Assembly: GCA_020629595.1 (NCBI GenBank)
Contig: JAHDDA010000092.1
Location: 1-9,000 of the forward strand
DNA: 9,000 bases
Direction: 5' to 3'
Source of the DNA: Chitinophagales bacterium
Lineage (GTDB): Bacteria; Bacteroidota; Bacteroidia; Chitinophagales; UBA2359
The translations under genes were made by a program, and so were the position numbers. Shown piece by piece: positions 1 through 7,215 of the stretch (its first letter is position 1; every line of letters begins with the position of its first letter). The notes under the pieces are model-generated. The model saw only the letters and a program-made list of their open reading frames with translations. It had not been told where the DNA came from and ran no database searches.

Positions 1-17
1 TTCATCTGTCGTTTATG

Positions 18-47
18 TGTAGGGACGCATTGCAATACGTCCTTACA
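18..47. repeat. REP-like 30-bp extragenic palindrome
   Basis: Bases 18-47 form an almost perfect inverted repeat centred between 32 and 33. Base i pairs with base 65-i in 13 of 15 positions. The exceptions are a G/T pair (22/43) and a C/A mismatch (28/37), and the latter becomes a G/U wobble in RNA from the minus strand. The core reads GGGACGCATTGCAATACGTC. It is clearly richer in GC than the flanking DNA. An A-run follows it on the plus strand (47-54), so a minus-strand transcript would have U's before the hairpin, not after it; it is not a canonical intrinsic terminator on either strand. From memory, similar GTAGGGACGC-type palindromes are dispersed in intergenic regions of Bacteroidota and some other phyla. 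Only one copy is visible here, so its repetitive nature is an inference. Confidence 0.6.
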
Positions 48-85
48 AAAAAAATCGTGATAACCCTTATTTTATAAATTCATTT

Positions 86-826
86 ATGACAAAAATTAGA
101 ATAAACCTTTGTGCTAGTCCACGTAATATTTCAACCGCATTAATGTATTCGTTTGGAAATAGAACAGATATGAGTATAGTTGATGAGCCATTGTATGCTT
201 ACTATTTGAAAAATTTTGATATTGACTATCATCCTGGTAAGAATGAAATTTTAGCAACAATGAATAATAATGCTGAAGTTGTAATTGACGAAATGGTAAA
301 TAAGGATTTTGGAACTGATTATGTTTTTTTTAAAAATATGACGCATCATTATAAAGGCTTAACTGAAAATCAGTTAGAAAAAATGCTTTCCAATACTAAG
401 AATATAGTTTTAGTAAGAAACCCTTATGAAATGATAAGATCATTCAGTAAAGTCATAAAAAACCCTACAATTGATGATTTAGGTATAAACAAACAAGCCA
501 AATTAGTTAAATATTTACATAAATTAAAGACTTTAGCCTGTGTTATAGACTCAACAACTATTTTAAAAAATCCAAGAAAAGCCCTAAGAAAAATTTGTGA
601 ATGTTGCGATATTCCTTTTGATAAGAATATGCTTAATTGGAAAGCTGGTGCAAAAAAAGAAGATGGTGTTTGGGCAAAGTATTGGTATAAAAATGTTCAT
701 CAATCTACGGCTTTTAAACCTTATATTAAATCTGAAGAAAAAATACCTCCACACTTAACAAAACTTTATAAAGAGTGTGAAAAATTTTATAACGAAATAA
801 AACCATATTGTTTAGATATTAACTAA
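86..826 (+). CDS. P-loop sulfotransferase-family protein
   Basis: This 246-residue soluble protein has the look of the sulfotransferase family that moves a sulfuryl group from PAPS to an acceptor; the acceptor cannot be predicted. Residues 8-23 (LCASPRNISTALMYSF) form the 5'-phosphosulfate P-loop after an N-terminal beta strand. D33-E34-P35 is a conserved acidic turn that may supply the catalytic base (inference). Residues 107-121, with R111-N112-P113 and S119, match the 3'-phosphate-binding segment. The C-terminal block at 188-213, ending in a tryptophan- and tyrosine-rich stretch (EDGVWAKYWYKNVH), is typical of the compact Sulfotransfer_5-like branch found in bacteria and fused or annotated oddly in some eukaryotes. 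The ATG at 86 puts the P-loop at the usual distance from the N terminus. There is no signal peptide or membrane helix. No convincing promoter is visible in the 85 bp upstream. Its last 8 bases overlap the convergent murF-alr gene. Family assignment is fairly firm; enzymatic activity is unproven. Confidence 0.8.
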   Translation: MTKIRINLCASPRNISTALMYSFGNRTDMSIVDEPLYAYYLKNFDIDYHPGKNEILATMNNNAEVVIDEMVNKDFGTDYVFFKNMTHHYKGLTENQLEKMLSNTKNIVLVRNPYEMIRSFSKVIKNPTIDDLGINKQAKLVKYLHKLKTLACVIDSTTILKNPRKALRKICECCDIPFDKNMLNWKAGAKKEDGVWAKYWYKNVHQSTAFKPYIKSEEKIPPHLTKLYKECEKFYNEIKPYCLDIN

Positions 827-3245
827 GCTCTTCTTGCCAATAAACTCTTTTTACTCGCTGGCTAATATTGGTCATAATTTCATAACTTATAGTCTCACAA
901 CTTTGAGCAAGAATTTCAATGGAATGTGCTGCATTGAAAATTATTACTTCATCATTTGTGGTAATATCATCTACGTTTTCTCCTAAATCAATCATACACA
1001 TATCCATACAAATATTACCAATAGTAGGATAGCTTTTTCCTTTTATTGACACTGCAAAATTTCCATTTCCTGCTTTTCTCATTATGCCATCTGCATAACC
1101 AACTCCAATAGTTGCCACCACTCTTTTACTTTTTAAAACAAAGTTATTTCCATAACCAACTGTACTTCCTTTTTCAACTATTCGTAGTTGAGAAATAAAT
1201 GTTTTAAAAGTTAAACAATGAATAAGGTTTTTATCATTTGCATATCCAAAAACACCATAGCCTAAACGTACCATATCTAATTGAAATTTAGGGTAATTAA
1301 GCACACCACTTGAATTAAGAATATGAAAAAAAGTTTGTTGTGGTAAATTGGGTTTTAATTGTTGTTTTACTTTATCAAAAGAAGCAAACTGATTTAAAGT
1401 AAATACTTTATTTTTTACATTTTCAGCTTCTACTAAATGAGAAAAAACACTTTTAATATTTAAGGAATTTGATTGAATTAATGAATTTAATTCTAGTATT
1501 TCGCTTTCATCAATTCCCAATCTGTTCATTCCAGTATTTATCTTTAAATGAAGCGGTAAATCTTTATTAAATTCTTTTGATATAATCCAATTTTGTAAAC
1601 TACTAACATCAAAAATTACAGGTTCTAAATTATAACTAATACAATTTTTAAACTGATATAAATTAGTATTCATTACCATTATTGGCAACCTAATTCCAGC
1701 CTTTCGTAGTTCAATGCCTTCATCTAAATATGCTACTGCTAAATAATCTATATTTTGGTGTTCCAATAATTTTGCTAAATCAAAAGCTCCAATACCGTAA
1801 GCAAATGATTTCACCATTACCAAAATTTTAGTTTTCTTGTTCAATTTTGACTTATAATAATTCAAATTATTAACAATGGCATCTAAATTTATTTCTAAAA
1901 CAGTTTCATGTTTTTTTGTGGTTAGTTGCTCACTTACTTTTTGTAAATCATACTTTCGTTCACCTTTAACAAGTATGCTTTCATTATTGATATTCAGCAA
2001 CTTAAAAGACTTTACTAATTCTTCTTTTGATGAAAAATTATGATACTTTTTTGATAAATTCTTAAAATCTGCTTCAATGTTTTTCCATTCTTCGCCAACT
2101 GTAATAAACTTATTTAGCTTGGTTTTTAATAATAGTTTTTTCAACTCCTTTTTTAAAAAAACATCATTTTCCAAATTAGTTAAATATGATAAAATTAGAC
2201 TTCTTTTTTTAGTAGCGTTTTTAACTAAAAAATCTAATGCTATTCTTATAGAATCTAAATCAGCGTTATAAGTATCGTTAATAATTTTTACATTATTAGG
2301 TCCGTCAAAAAGCTCTAACCTCATAGATACTTTGGGTAAATATTCAAAGTCAGAAAAATCCTTTTTAGACATTGCCATATAAGTGGCACAAATTTTTGCA
2401 TTTTCTATACTTGCTTCGTCTGTAAAAGGAATATTAAACTTTACTTTAAAATTGTCTTGTTTAAGGAAAAAAGAAGTTGAGTTAGTATTTTTGGAAATAG
2501 TAATTTTAGGTGATGGTACTACAATAAACCCTAAATATTCACGAACATTCTGACTTAACTTTTTACTTAAAAATTCATTTGTGATTATACCAAATGAGTT
2601 TACAAATAATTTTAGTTTTTCTTGTAGCTTTTGCTCTCTACTTTCAAACCCTTCATCGTGTGCCGAACCAATATTTGTTAAAATTCCAACTTGAGGCTTA
2701 ATAATTCTTTCAAGTTTTTCCATTTCACCTACTTGTGAAATTCCTGCTTCAAAAATTCCTAAAGTATGTTGTTCATTTATTTTTAAAATACTAAGTGGAA
2801 CGCCTATTTGAGAATTATAACTTTTTGGACTTCTAACAATTTTATATTTATCTTTTAATAAAAAATACAACCACTCTTTAACTATTGTTTTTCCATTACT
2901 TCCTGTTATAGCAATAACGGGTAGCTCAAATTTATTTCTATGTACAATTGCTAGTGCTTGTAAAGCATCAACTGTATTATTCACATACCAAACATTTACT
3001 TCAGTCTTAAAATTATACTTTTCTGATAAAACAAAATTTTTGACTCCTTTTTCAATAGCTTTTTCAATAAAATTATGTGCATTGTAATTTTTTCCAATTA
3101 TGGCAATGAATAATTTCTTATCACTTTCTAAATCCCCTATTTTCCTAGTATCAGTTTCCACCGATTTTATTAAAAGTTTTTTGAAACTTAATTTAAACTC
3201 GGTTGGCTTTACAGCATTAGTTATTTCATTTATTGAAAACTTCAT
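819..3245 (-). CDS. murF-alr: Bifunctional MurF ligase / alanine racemase
   Basis: This 808-residue fusion combines two cytoplasmic steps of peptidoglycan precursor synthesis. The MurF half (about 1-445) attaches D-Ala-D-Ala to the UDP-MurNAc tripeptide with ATP. It shows the DTR motif (32-34), Mur ATP loop GSNGKT (115-120), YNSQIGVPLS (143-152), EAGIS (166-170), NIGSAH (191-196), a probable carbamylated lysine at K210 and the NDTYNADLDS block (323-332). The racemase half (about 446-808) makes D-alanine with PLP: Lys K479 in VKSFAYG, NTGMNRLG (570-577), R660 facing the pyridine nitrogen, catalytic Tyr Y698 in VGYGNNF, GYADG (716-720) and NICMDM (744-749). All expected catalytic residues of both domains are present, so both activities are likely intact. 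Length fits the Bacteroidota fusion family. The gene starts 6 bp after the stop of the metal ATPase, so the two are probably co-transcribed, and it has no obvious promoter of its own or strong Shine-Dalgarno. Confidence 0.95.
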   Translation of the reverse strand: MKFSINEITNAVKPTEFKLSFKKLLIKSVETDTRKIGDLESDKKLFIAIIGKNYNAHNFIEKAIEKGVKNFVLSEKYNFKTEVNVWYVNNTVDALQALAIVHRNKFELPVIAITGSNGKTIVKEWLYFLLKDKYKIVRSPKSYNSQIGVPLSILKINEQHTLGIFEAGISQVGEMEKLERIIKPQVGILTNIGSAHDEGFESREQKLQEKLKLFVNSFGIITNEFLSKKLSQNVREYLGFIVVPSPKITISKNTNSTSFFLKQDNFKVKFNIPFTDEASIENAKICATYMAMSKKDFSDFEYLPKVSMRLELFDGPNNVKIINDTYNADLDSIRIALDFLVKNATKKRSLILSYLTNLENDVFLKKELKKLLLKTKLNKFITVGEEWKNIEADFKNLSKKYHNFSSKEELVKSFKLLNINNESILVKGERKYDLQKVSEQLTTKKHETVLEINLDAIVNNLNYYKSKLNKKTKILVMVKSFAYGIGAFDLAKLLEHQNIDYLAVAYLDEGIELRKAGIRLPIMVMNTNLYQFKNCISYNLEPVIFDVSSLQNWIISKEFNKDLPLHLKINTGMNRLGIDESEILELNSLIQSNSLNIKSVFSHLVEAENVKNKVFTLNQFASFDKVKQQLKPNLPQQTFFHILNSSGVLNYPKFQLDMVRLGYGVFGYANDKNLIHCLTFKTFISQLRIVEKGSTVGYGNNFVLKSKRVVATIGVGYADGIMRKAGNGNFAVSIKGKSYPTIGNICMDMCMIDLGENVDDITTNDEVIIFNAAHSIEILAQSCETISYEIMTNISQRVKRVYWQEELS

Positions 3246-3251
3246 ATTGAA

Positions 3252-5336
3252 TTAAACTTTCTTGTAGTGAAGTCTTATCGCATTTCCAATAACAATTAAA
3301 TCGGATAAGCCCATTGCTAAGGCAGCAAACATTGGGTGTAAAAAACCAAAAATTGCAAGTGGAATCATTAAAATATTATAGAAAAAAGCCCAAAACAAAT
3401 TTTGTTTAATACAAGTATTGGTTGCTCGACTAATTTCAATTGCTTGACTAATTTTACTCAAATCATTTGAGATCAAAACACCATCGGCGGCATTAATGGC
3501 TACATCGGTTGCGTTTCCTAATGAAATACCAATATTTGCTTTGGTAAGTGCAGGCGCATCGTTAATGCCATCACCAACCATCATTGTAATACCATTTTTT
3601 TGAATTTCAGCAATCTGCTCCAATTTTTCAGATGGTAGTTTTTCAGCATAATAATTTTCAACGCCTAACTCTTTCGCTAATTTTTCAGTCTTGCTGTGTT
3701 TATCGCCACTTAGTATGTATGTTTTTAACCCTTTTGCTCTCAAAAGTTGCATTAACTTACTTACTTCAGGCTTTACTTCATCTTCTAAATCTAACCAACC
3801 AATTAAACTGTTATTTTTTAACACATAAACCGAATGATTACTTTCTTTTGTTTGGTTTTTTGCTAAACTATATGAACCCACAGCGTAGGTATTTCCTTCT
3901 GAATCTTTACCAAAAATACCAACTCCTTTTATTTCTTCTATTTCTTTAAATTCTAGCTCTTCAACATTTTCTAAATTATCATTGATAGATTTCGCAATTG
4001 AATGTGAAGATTTAGATTCTAGTGTTTTTAAAATTTGCTTAAATTCATAACCATCAATAACAGAGTTAGCATTTGCTATTCTAAAATTTCCAGATGTCAA
4101 AGTACCTGTTTTATCAAAAATTACGTTTTTAACTTTAGCTAACTCCTCAATTAATTCACCACTATTAATTAACATTCCAATTTTAGACAACTTACCTACC
4201 CCAACAATAACAGCGGTAGGTGTAGCTAAACCTAATGCACAAGGGCAAGCCACTACTAACACAGCAATTGTTCTAAGCAAAGAAGTTTGCATTGAAAGAT
4301 TAAAGAAATAATAATTAAGGAAGAAAGTGAAAATAGCTATTAGAATTACAATGGGAATAAAGTAAGCACTTACTTTATCTGCTAATCGTTGAATTTTGGG
4401 CTTTTCGGCTTGTGCTTTTTCAACCAAAGAAATCACCTTTTGAAGGCTTGTATCTTTTCCAACTTTTGTGGCTATTATATAAAAAGGTCCTTCCAATGCT
4501 ATTGTTCCAGCTAAAACAGTATCATTTAATTTTTTTTCAATTCCTTCACTCTCTCCTGTAAGACTGGCTTGGTTTACAACCGTATTTCCTTCGTATATTA
4601 TTCCATCAACAGGAATTGTATCTCCATTTTTAATTAAAAGCCTATCTCCTTTTTCAATTTTTTCAAAATCAACTTCTTGCCAACTATTATCAATATTCTT
4701 TATTGCTTTTTGTGGCTGAAGCTCTACAAGACTTTCTATGGCTTGTGTAGTTTTAACAATTGAACGCTTCTCAATGTAATTGCCAATTAAAATAATGGTA
4801 AAAATACTTGCAGTTGTTTCGAAAAAAACAAATTCATTACCCAAGTTTAAAAATAAGCCTAAGCAGCTATAAATAAATGCAGCACCAGCACCTAAAACTA
4901 TAAGTATATCCATATTTAATACGCCCATTTTTAAAGATGCAAAAGCCTTTTTCCCAAAATGGTAAAGACCTATTAATCCAACTGGCAAACATAGAAGCAA
5001 TTGAATTAAAGGATTTTTAAGCGTACCAAACTGAGAAAACATTGATAATAAAAGTGGTATTGTAAATATCACACTAACAATGATCATAAACAAGAAACGT
5101 GTATTGTTTTTTTGTGTAGCTTTAGGTGTTTCTATAACTGAAAAACCTAAATTTTGGATACCAATTTTAAGTTGTTTTAAATTTATATTTTTGTTTTCAA
5201 AAATTAACTTTTTAGAGGCAAAATCTACTTTTGGATTATCAATTCCTTCTTTTTTTAAAAAACTTTCAATACCTAAAGCACAGTTTACACAAGACATTCC
5301 GTCAATTTTCCAAACAATCTCATTATTTTGCTTCAT
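3252..5336 (-). CDS. copA: CopA-like copper/heavy-metal P1B-type ATPase
   Basis: This 694-residue inner-membrane pump uses ATP to export a soft metal ion, most likely Cu+. Order of parts: one N-terminal heavy-metal-associated domain (about 6-70) with GMSCVNCA at 13-20 (Cys16, Cys19); membrane helices near 81-100, 109-128, 143-162 and 168-188; actuator domain with TGES 260-263; helices near 324-344 and 353-378, the latter with the ion-site CPC at 364-366; phosphorylation site DKTGT 408-412 (Asp408); nucleotide domain; hinge GDGINDAP 588-595; and two final helices near 646-664 and 667-686. TM7 keeps the copper-type Tyr-Asn pair (Y653-N654). Two departures from the textbook copper pattern are visible. 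The SEHP-type motif reads SSHS (443-446), and TM8 reads MGLSD (675-679) where MxxSS is usual. The substrate is therefore probable, not certain. It is the first gene of a likely two-gene unit with murF-alr and is divergent from the SulP gene. It is not next to cbb3 oxidase genes, so a CcoI role is not indicated by context. Confidence 0.9.
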   Translation of the reverse strand: MKQNNEIVWKIDGMSCVNCALGIESFLKKEGIDNPKVDFASKKLIFENKNINLKQLKIGIQNLGFSVIETPKATQKNNTRFLFMIIVSVIFTIPLLLSMFSQFGTLKNPLIQLLLCLPVGLIGLYHFGKKAFASLKMGVLNMDILIVLGAGAAFIYSCLGLFLNLGNEFVFFETTASIFTIILIGNYIEKRSIVKTTQAIESLVELQPQKAIKNIDNSWQEVDFEKIEKGDRLLIKNGDTIPVDGIIYEGNTVVNQASLTGESEGIEKKLNDTVLAGTIALEGPFYIIATKVGKDTSLQKVISLVEKAQAEKPKIQRLADKVSAYFIPIVILIAIFTFFLNYYFFNLSMQTSLLRTIAVLVVACPCALGLATPTAVIVGVGKLSKIGMLINSGELIEELAKVKNVIFDKTGTLTSGNFRIANANSVIDGYEFKQILKTLESKSSHSIAKSINDNLENVEELEFKEIEEIKGVGIFGKDSEGNTYAVGSYSLAKNQTKESNHSVYVLKNNSLIGWLDLEDEVKPEVSKLMQLLRAKGLKTYILSGDKHSKTEKLAKELGVENYYAEKLPSEKLEQIAEIQKNGITMMVGDGINDAPALTKANIGISLGNATDVAINAADGVLISNDLSKISQAIEISRATNTCIKQNLFWAFFYNILMIPLAIFGFLHPMFAALAMGLSDLIVIGNAIRLHYKKV

Positions 5337-5345
5337 TTTATTAGC

Positions 5346-5377
5346 TTTGGAACTAGTAAATGTATTATATATTTTTG
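5346..5377 (+). promoter_or_regulatory. Bacteroidota-type promoter for the SulP gene
   Basis: TTTG at 5346-5349 and TATTTTTG at 5370-5377 match the -33 (TTTG) and -7 (TAnnTTTG) elements of the primary sigma factor of Bacteroidota, separated by 20 bp, which is close to the usual spacing. The -7 element ends only 4 bp before the ATG at 5382. Transcription would therefore begin at or within a few bases of the start codon, giving a transcript with essentially no 5' leader. The surrounding DNA is very AT-rich, so a chance match is possible; the paired spacing is what raises confidence. Confidence 0.6.
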
Positions 5378-5381
5378 TTTT

Positions 5382-7085
5382 ATGAATAAGTACCTACCAT
5401 TTTTAGATTGGCTTTCTAATTATAATAAAGAACATTTTTCAGGGGATATTTCTGCTGGGATAACTGTTGGTATAATGCTTATTCCTCAAGGAATGGCTTA
5501 CGCTTTATTAGCTGGCTTACCTCCAATTTATGGCTTATACGGTGCTACAGTTCCATTAATTATCTACGGTTTGTTAGGAACATCAAGACAGTTATCAGTA
5601 GCTCCAGCGGCTGTTATTTCAATTATTATTGCCAGTAGTCTAACAGCTTACAGTAATTTACCTGTACCCGAATATCTAAGCTTATGTTTACTTTTATCTT
5701 TTATGGTTGGTATAACTCAACTATTAATGGGTTTTTTAAGATTGGGTTTTATTGTAAACTTTTTAGCTAAACCAGTTATTAGTGGCTTCATTTCTGGAGC
5801 AGCTCTAATCATATTTTCAAGCCAATTAAAAAATATGTTAGGTATAAATATTCCTAGAGGGAAGTTTTTTCAAACCATATACAATGTAGGAACAAATATT
5901 AACCAAGTCAATTTACCAACCTTAACCGTTGGTTTAGCCTCTGTCGTCATTATTTTGTTTTTCAAAAAGAAATTAAAAAAAATACCCGGTCAAGTTGTAG
6001 TAGTTATCTTAGGAATTTTGGCGGCTTATGTTTTTGAGTTAAATGATTATGGTGTTAAAATAATAAAAGATATACCAAGTGGCTTACCTGCCTTTGGCTT
6101 CCCAGACATTTCCCAAGAAAAAGTTAGGACTCTTTTACCAACTGCAATAACAATTGCATTCATTATATTTTTGCAATGTAGTGCTATGGCAAAAGTTTTT
6201 CAGGCAAAACACAAATACTATGAAATAGATGCAAACCAAGAATTAAGAGCTTTTGGAATGGCTAATTTAATTGGAAGTTTCTTCCAAGCTTTCCCAGTAA
6301 GTGCAAGTATGTCAAGATCGGCTGTAAACGACCAATCAGGTGCAAAAACTGGTTTAGCTTCAATAATAAGTGCTTTTATAATTTTATTAACTCTGCTTTT
6401 TTTAACAGATTTATTCTACTTTTTACCATACAGTATTCTTTCGTCAATAATAATGGTTGCTGTGCTTAGCTTATTTGATAAAAAAGCATTTACTTACCTT
6501 TGGAAAACCGACAAGGTTGACTTTGGAATATTAATAATAACATTCATAGTAACATTAGGCTTTGGAATAGAACAAGGTGTTTTAATTGGTGTAATAGTTT
6601 CTTTAATAATGCTAATTTACAGAGCCTCATATCCACATATTGCAGAGTTGGCTTTGGTAAAAAACACCACTCAATACAGAAATGTGAATAGGTTTGATGA
6701 CTTAGAAGACAATGACCAAATGCTTATTTTACGTTTTGACGCACAGTTGTTTTTTGCTAATGCAGATTATTTTACCGATCGGGTTAAAGAATTATCCACT
6801 AAAAAAGAAAATTTAGAATTAATAATTATTGACGCAGCTACTATGAGTTATCTAGATTCAACAGCAATAAATAGTATCACTAATTTGGTTTCAGAATACA
6901 GAAAACAAAATGTAGTTGTAAAATTTGTTGGGGCTATTGGTCCAGTAAGAGATAAATTAAAACGTACTGAATTAGTTGATTTTATAGGAAGAGAAAATTT
7001 TGCTATGTGTATTCACGATGCCGTAAATGATTTTAATGGAAACACCACAGATTTAGACGAAAAGTATTACTTACAAAATAATTGA
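5382..7085 (+). CDS. SulP-family anion permease with STAS domain
   Basis: This 567-residue inner-membrane transporter belongs to the SulP/SLC26 family, whose members move sulfate, bicarbonate or other anions by symport or exchange. The membrane domain (about 20-415) has the family N-terminal block with IMLIPQGMAYALLAGLPP (31-48), SVAPAAVIS (72-80), the ANQELRAFGMAN segment (284-295), and the FPVSASMSRSAVNDQSGAKT signature (304-323). The cytoplasmic C-terminal STAS domain (about 435-552) carries the loop YLDSTA (490-495), with S493 at the position phosphorylated in anti-sigma antagonist relatives. I chose ATG 5382 because MNKYLPFLDW is the typical SulP start. An in-frame TTG at 5328 would only add 18 residues that overlap the divergent ATPase start and the promoter. 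The substrate cannot be read from the sequence. Annotators usually write sulfate permease, but BicA-like Na+/bicarbonate transport is an equal possibility. A stem-loop follows the stop codon. Confidence 0.92.
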   Translation: MNKYLPFLDWLSNYNKEHFSGDISAGITVGIMLIPQGMAYALLAGLPPIYGLYGATVPLIIYGLLGTSRQLSVAPAAVISIIIASSLTAYSNLPVPEYLSLCLLLSFMVGITQLLMGFLRLGFIVNFLAKPVISGFISGAALIIFSSQLKNMLGINIPRGKFFQTIYNVGTNINQVNLPTLTVGLASVVIILFFKKKLKKIPGQVVVVILGILAAYVFELNDYGVKIIKDIPSGLPAFGFPDISQEKVRTLLPTAITIAFIIFLQCSAMAKVFQAKHKYYEIDANQELRAFGMANLIGSFFQAFPVSASMSRSAVNDQSGAKTGLASIISAFIILLTLLFLTDLFYFLPYSILSSIIMVAVLSLFDKKAFTYLWKTDKVDFGILIITFIVTLGFGIEQGVLIGVIVSLIMLIYRASYPHIAELALVKNTTQYRNVNRFDDLEDNDQMLILRFDAQLFFANADYFTDRVKELSTKKENLELIIIDAATMSYLDSTAINSITNLVSEYRKQNVVVKFVGAIGPVRDKLKRTELVDFIGRENFAMCIHDAVNDFNGNTTDLDEKYYLQNN

Positions 7086-7122
7086 TTTTGGAAACAAAAA
7101 AAGATGACAAAGGTTTCCAAAA
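7086..7122 (+). terminator. Stem-loop after the SulP gene, possible terminator
   Basis: Immediately after the TGA stop, TTTTGGAAAC (7086-7095) pairs perfectly with GTTTCCAAAA (7113-7122) across a 17-base A-rich loop. The placement, directly behind the stop and before the nqrA promoter, suggests a transcript end or 3' stabiliser. However, the stem has only four G-C pairs and there is no long T-run after it, so it is a weak candidate for intrinsic termination. Confidence 0.4.
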
Positions 7123-7186
7123 AGGTCAATTATTCTTAAAAACAAAAAACGTTAAAACATTCTAAAAAAATTATCAATCTTTGTTC

Positions 7187-7194
7187 TATCTTTG
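7187..7194 (+). promoter_or_regulatory. -7 promoter element for the nqr operon
   Basis: TATCTTTG at 7187-7194 is an exact match to the Bacteroidota -7 consensus TAnnTTTG. It would place the transcription start around 7198-7201, leaving a leader of roughly 15-18 bases before the nqrA ATG at 7216. No TTTG or TTG lies at the expected -33 position (the region around 7160-7167 is TTCTAAAA), so the upstream half is weak and an activator or an extended element may contribute. The 130-bp gap 7086-7215 otherwise holds only the stem-loop and A-rich sequence. Confidence 0.6.
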
Positions 7195-7215
7195 CACCCA
7201 AATTTTGAATAGGTA

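Noticed and set aside
1..54. The left-edge palindrome plus A-run as an intrinsic terminator for an upstream gene.
   Set aside because: On the plus strand the hairpin is followed by A's, not T's. On the minus strand the T-run comes before the hairpin, so the order is wrong for an intrinsic terminator in either direction.
55..85. A possible promoter directly upstream of the sulfotransferase gene.
   Set aside because: The sequence is AT-rich, but no TAnnTTTG with a matching TTTG was found, so no site can be supported.
1916..1970. A possible break or frameshift between the MurF and alanine racemase parts.
   Set aside because: The frame is continuous and the two-domain architecture with this linker position is the normal form in Bacteroidota, so it is a genuine fusion and not an assembly or sequencing artefact.
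3632..3949. A plus-strand open frame of about 105 codons inside the ATPase gene.
   Set aside because: It is antisense to the phosphorylation and hinge region of a conserved ATPase and its product is a low-complexity Leu/Phe-rich string with no recognisable family; this is a shadow of the real gene.
5357..5364. A minus-strand TACATTTA resembling a -7 element for the ATPase gene.
   Set aside because: It lacks the final G of TAnnTTTG and no TTTG is present at the -33 distance on that strand. In such AT-rich DNA this is too weak to annotate, although a promoter for the ATPase unit must lie in or near this spacer or inside the SulP gene.
5328..5381. An 18-codon in-frame TTG-initiated extension of the SulP gene.
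   Set aside because: It uses a TTG start, overlaps the first codons of the divergent ATPase gene, contains the promoter elements, and adds residues unlike any SulP N terminus. ATG 5382 gives the standard beginning MNKYLPFLDW.
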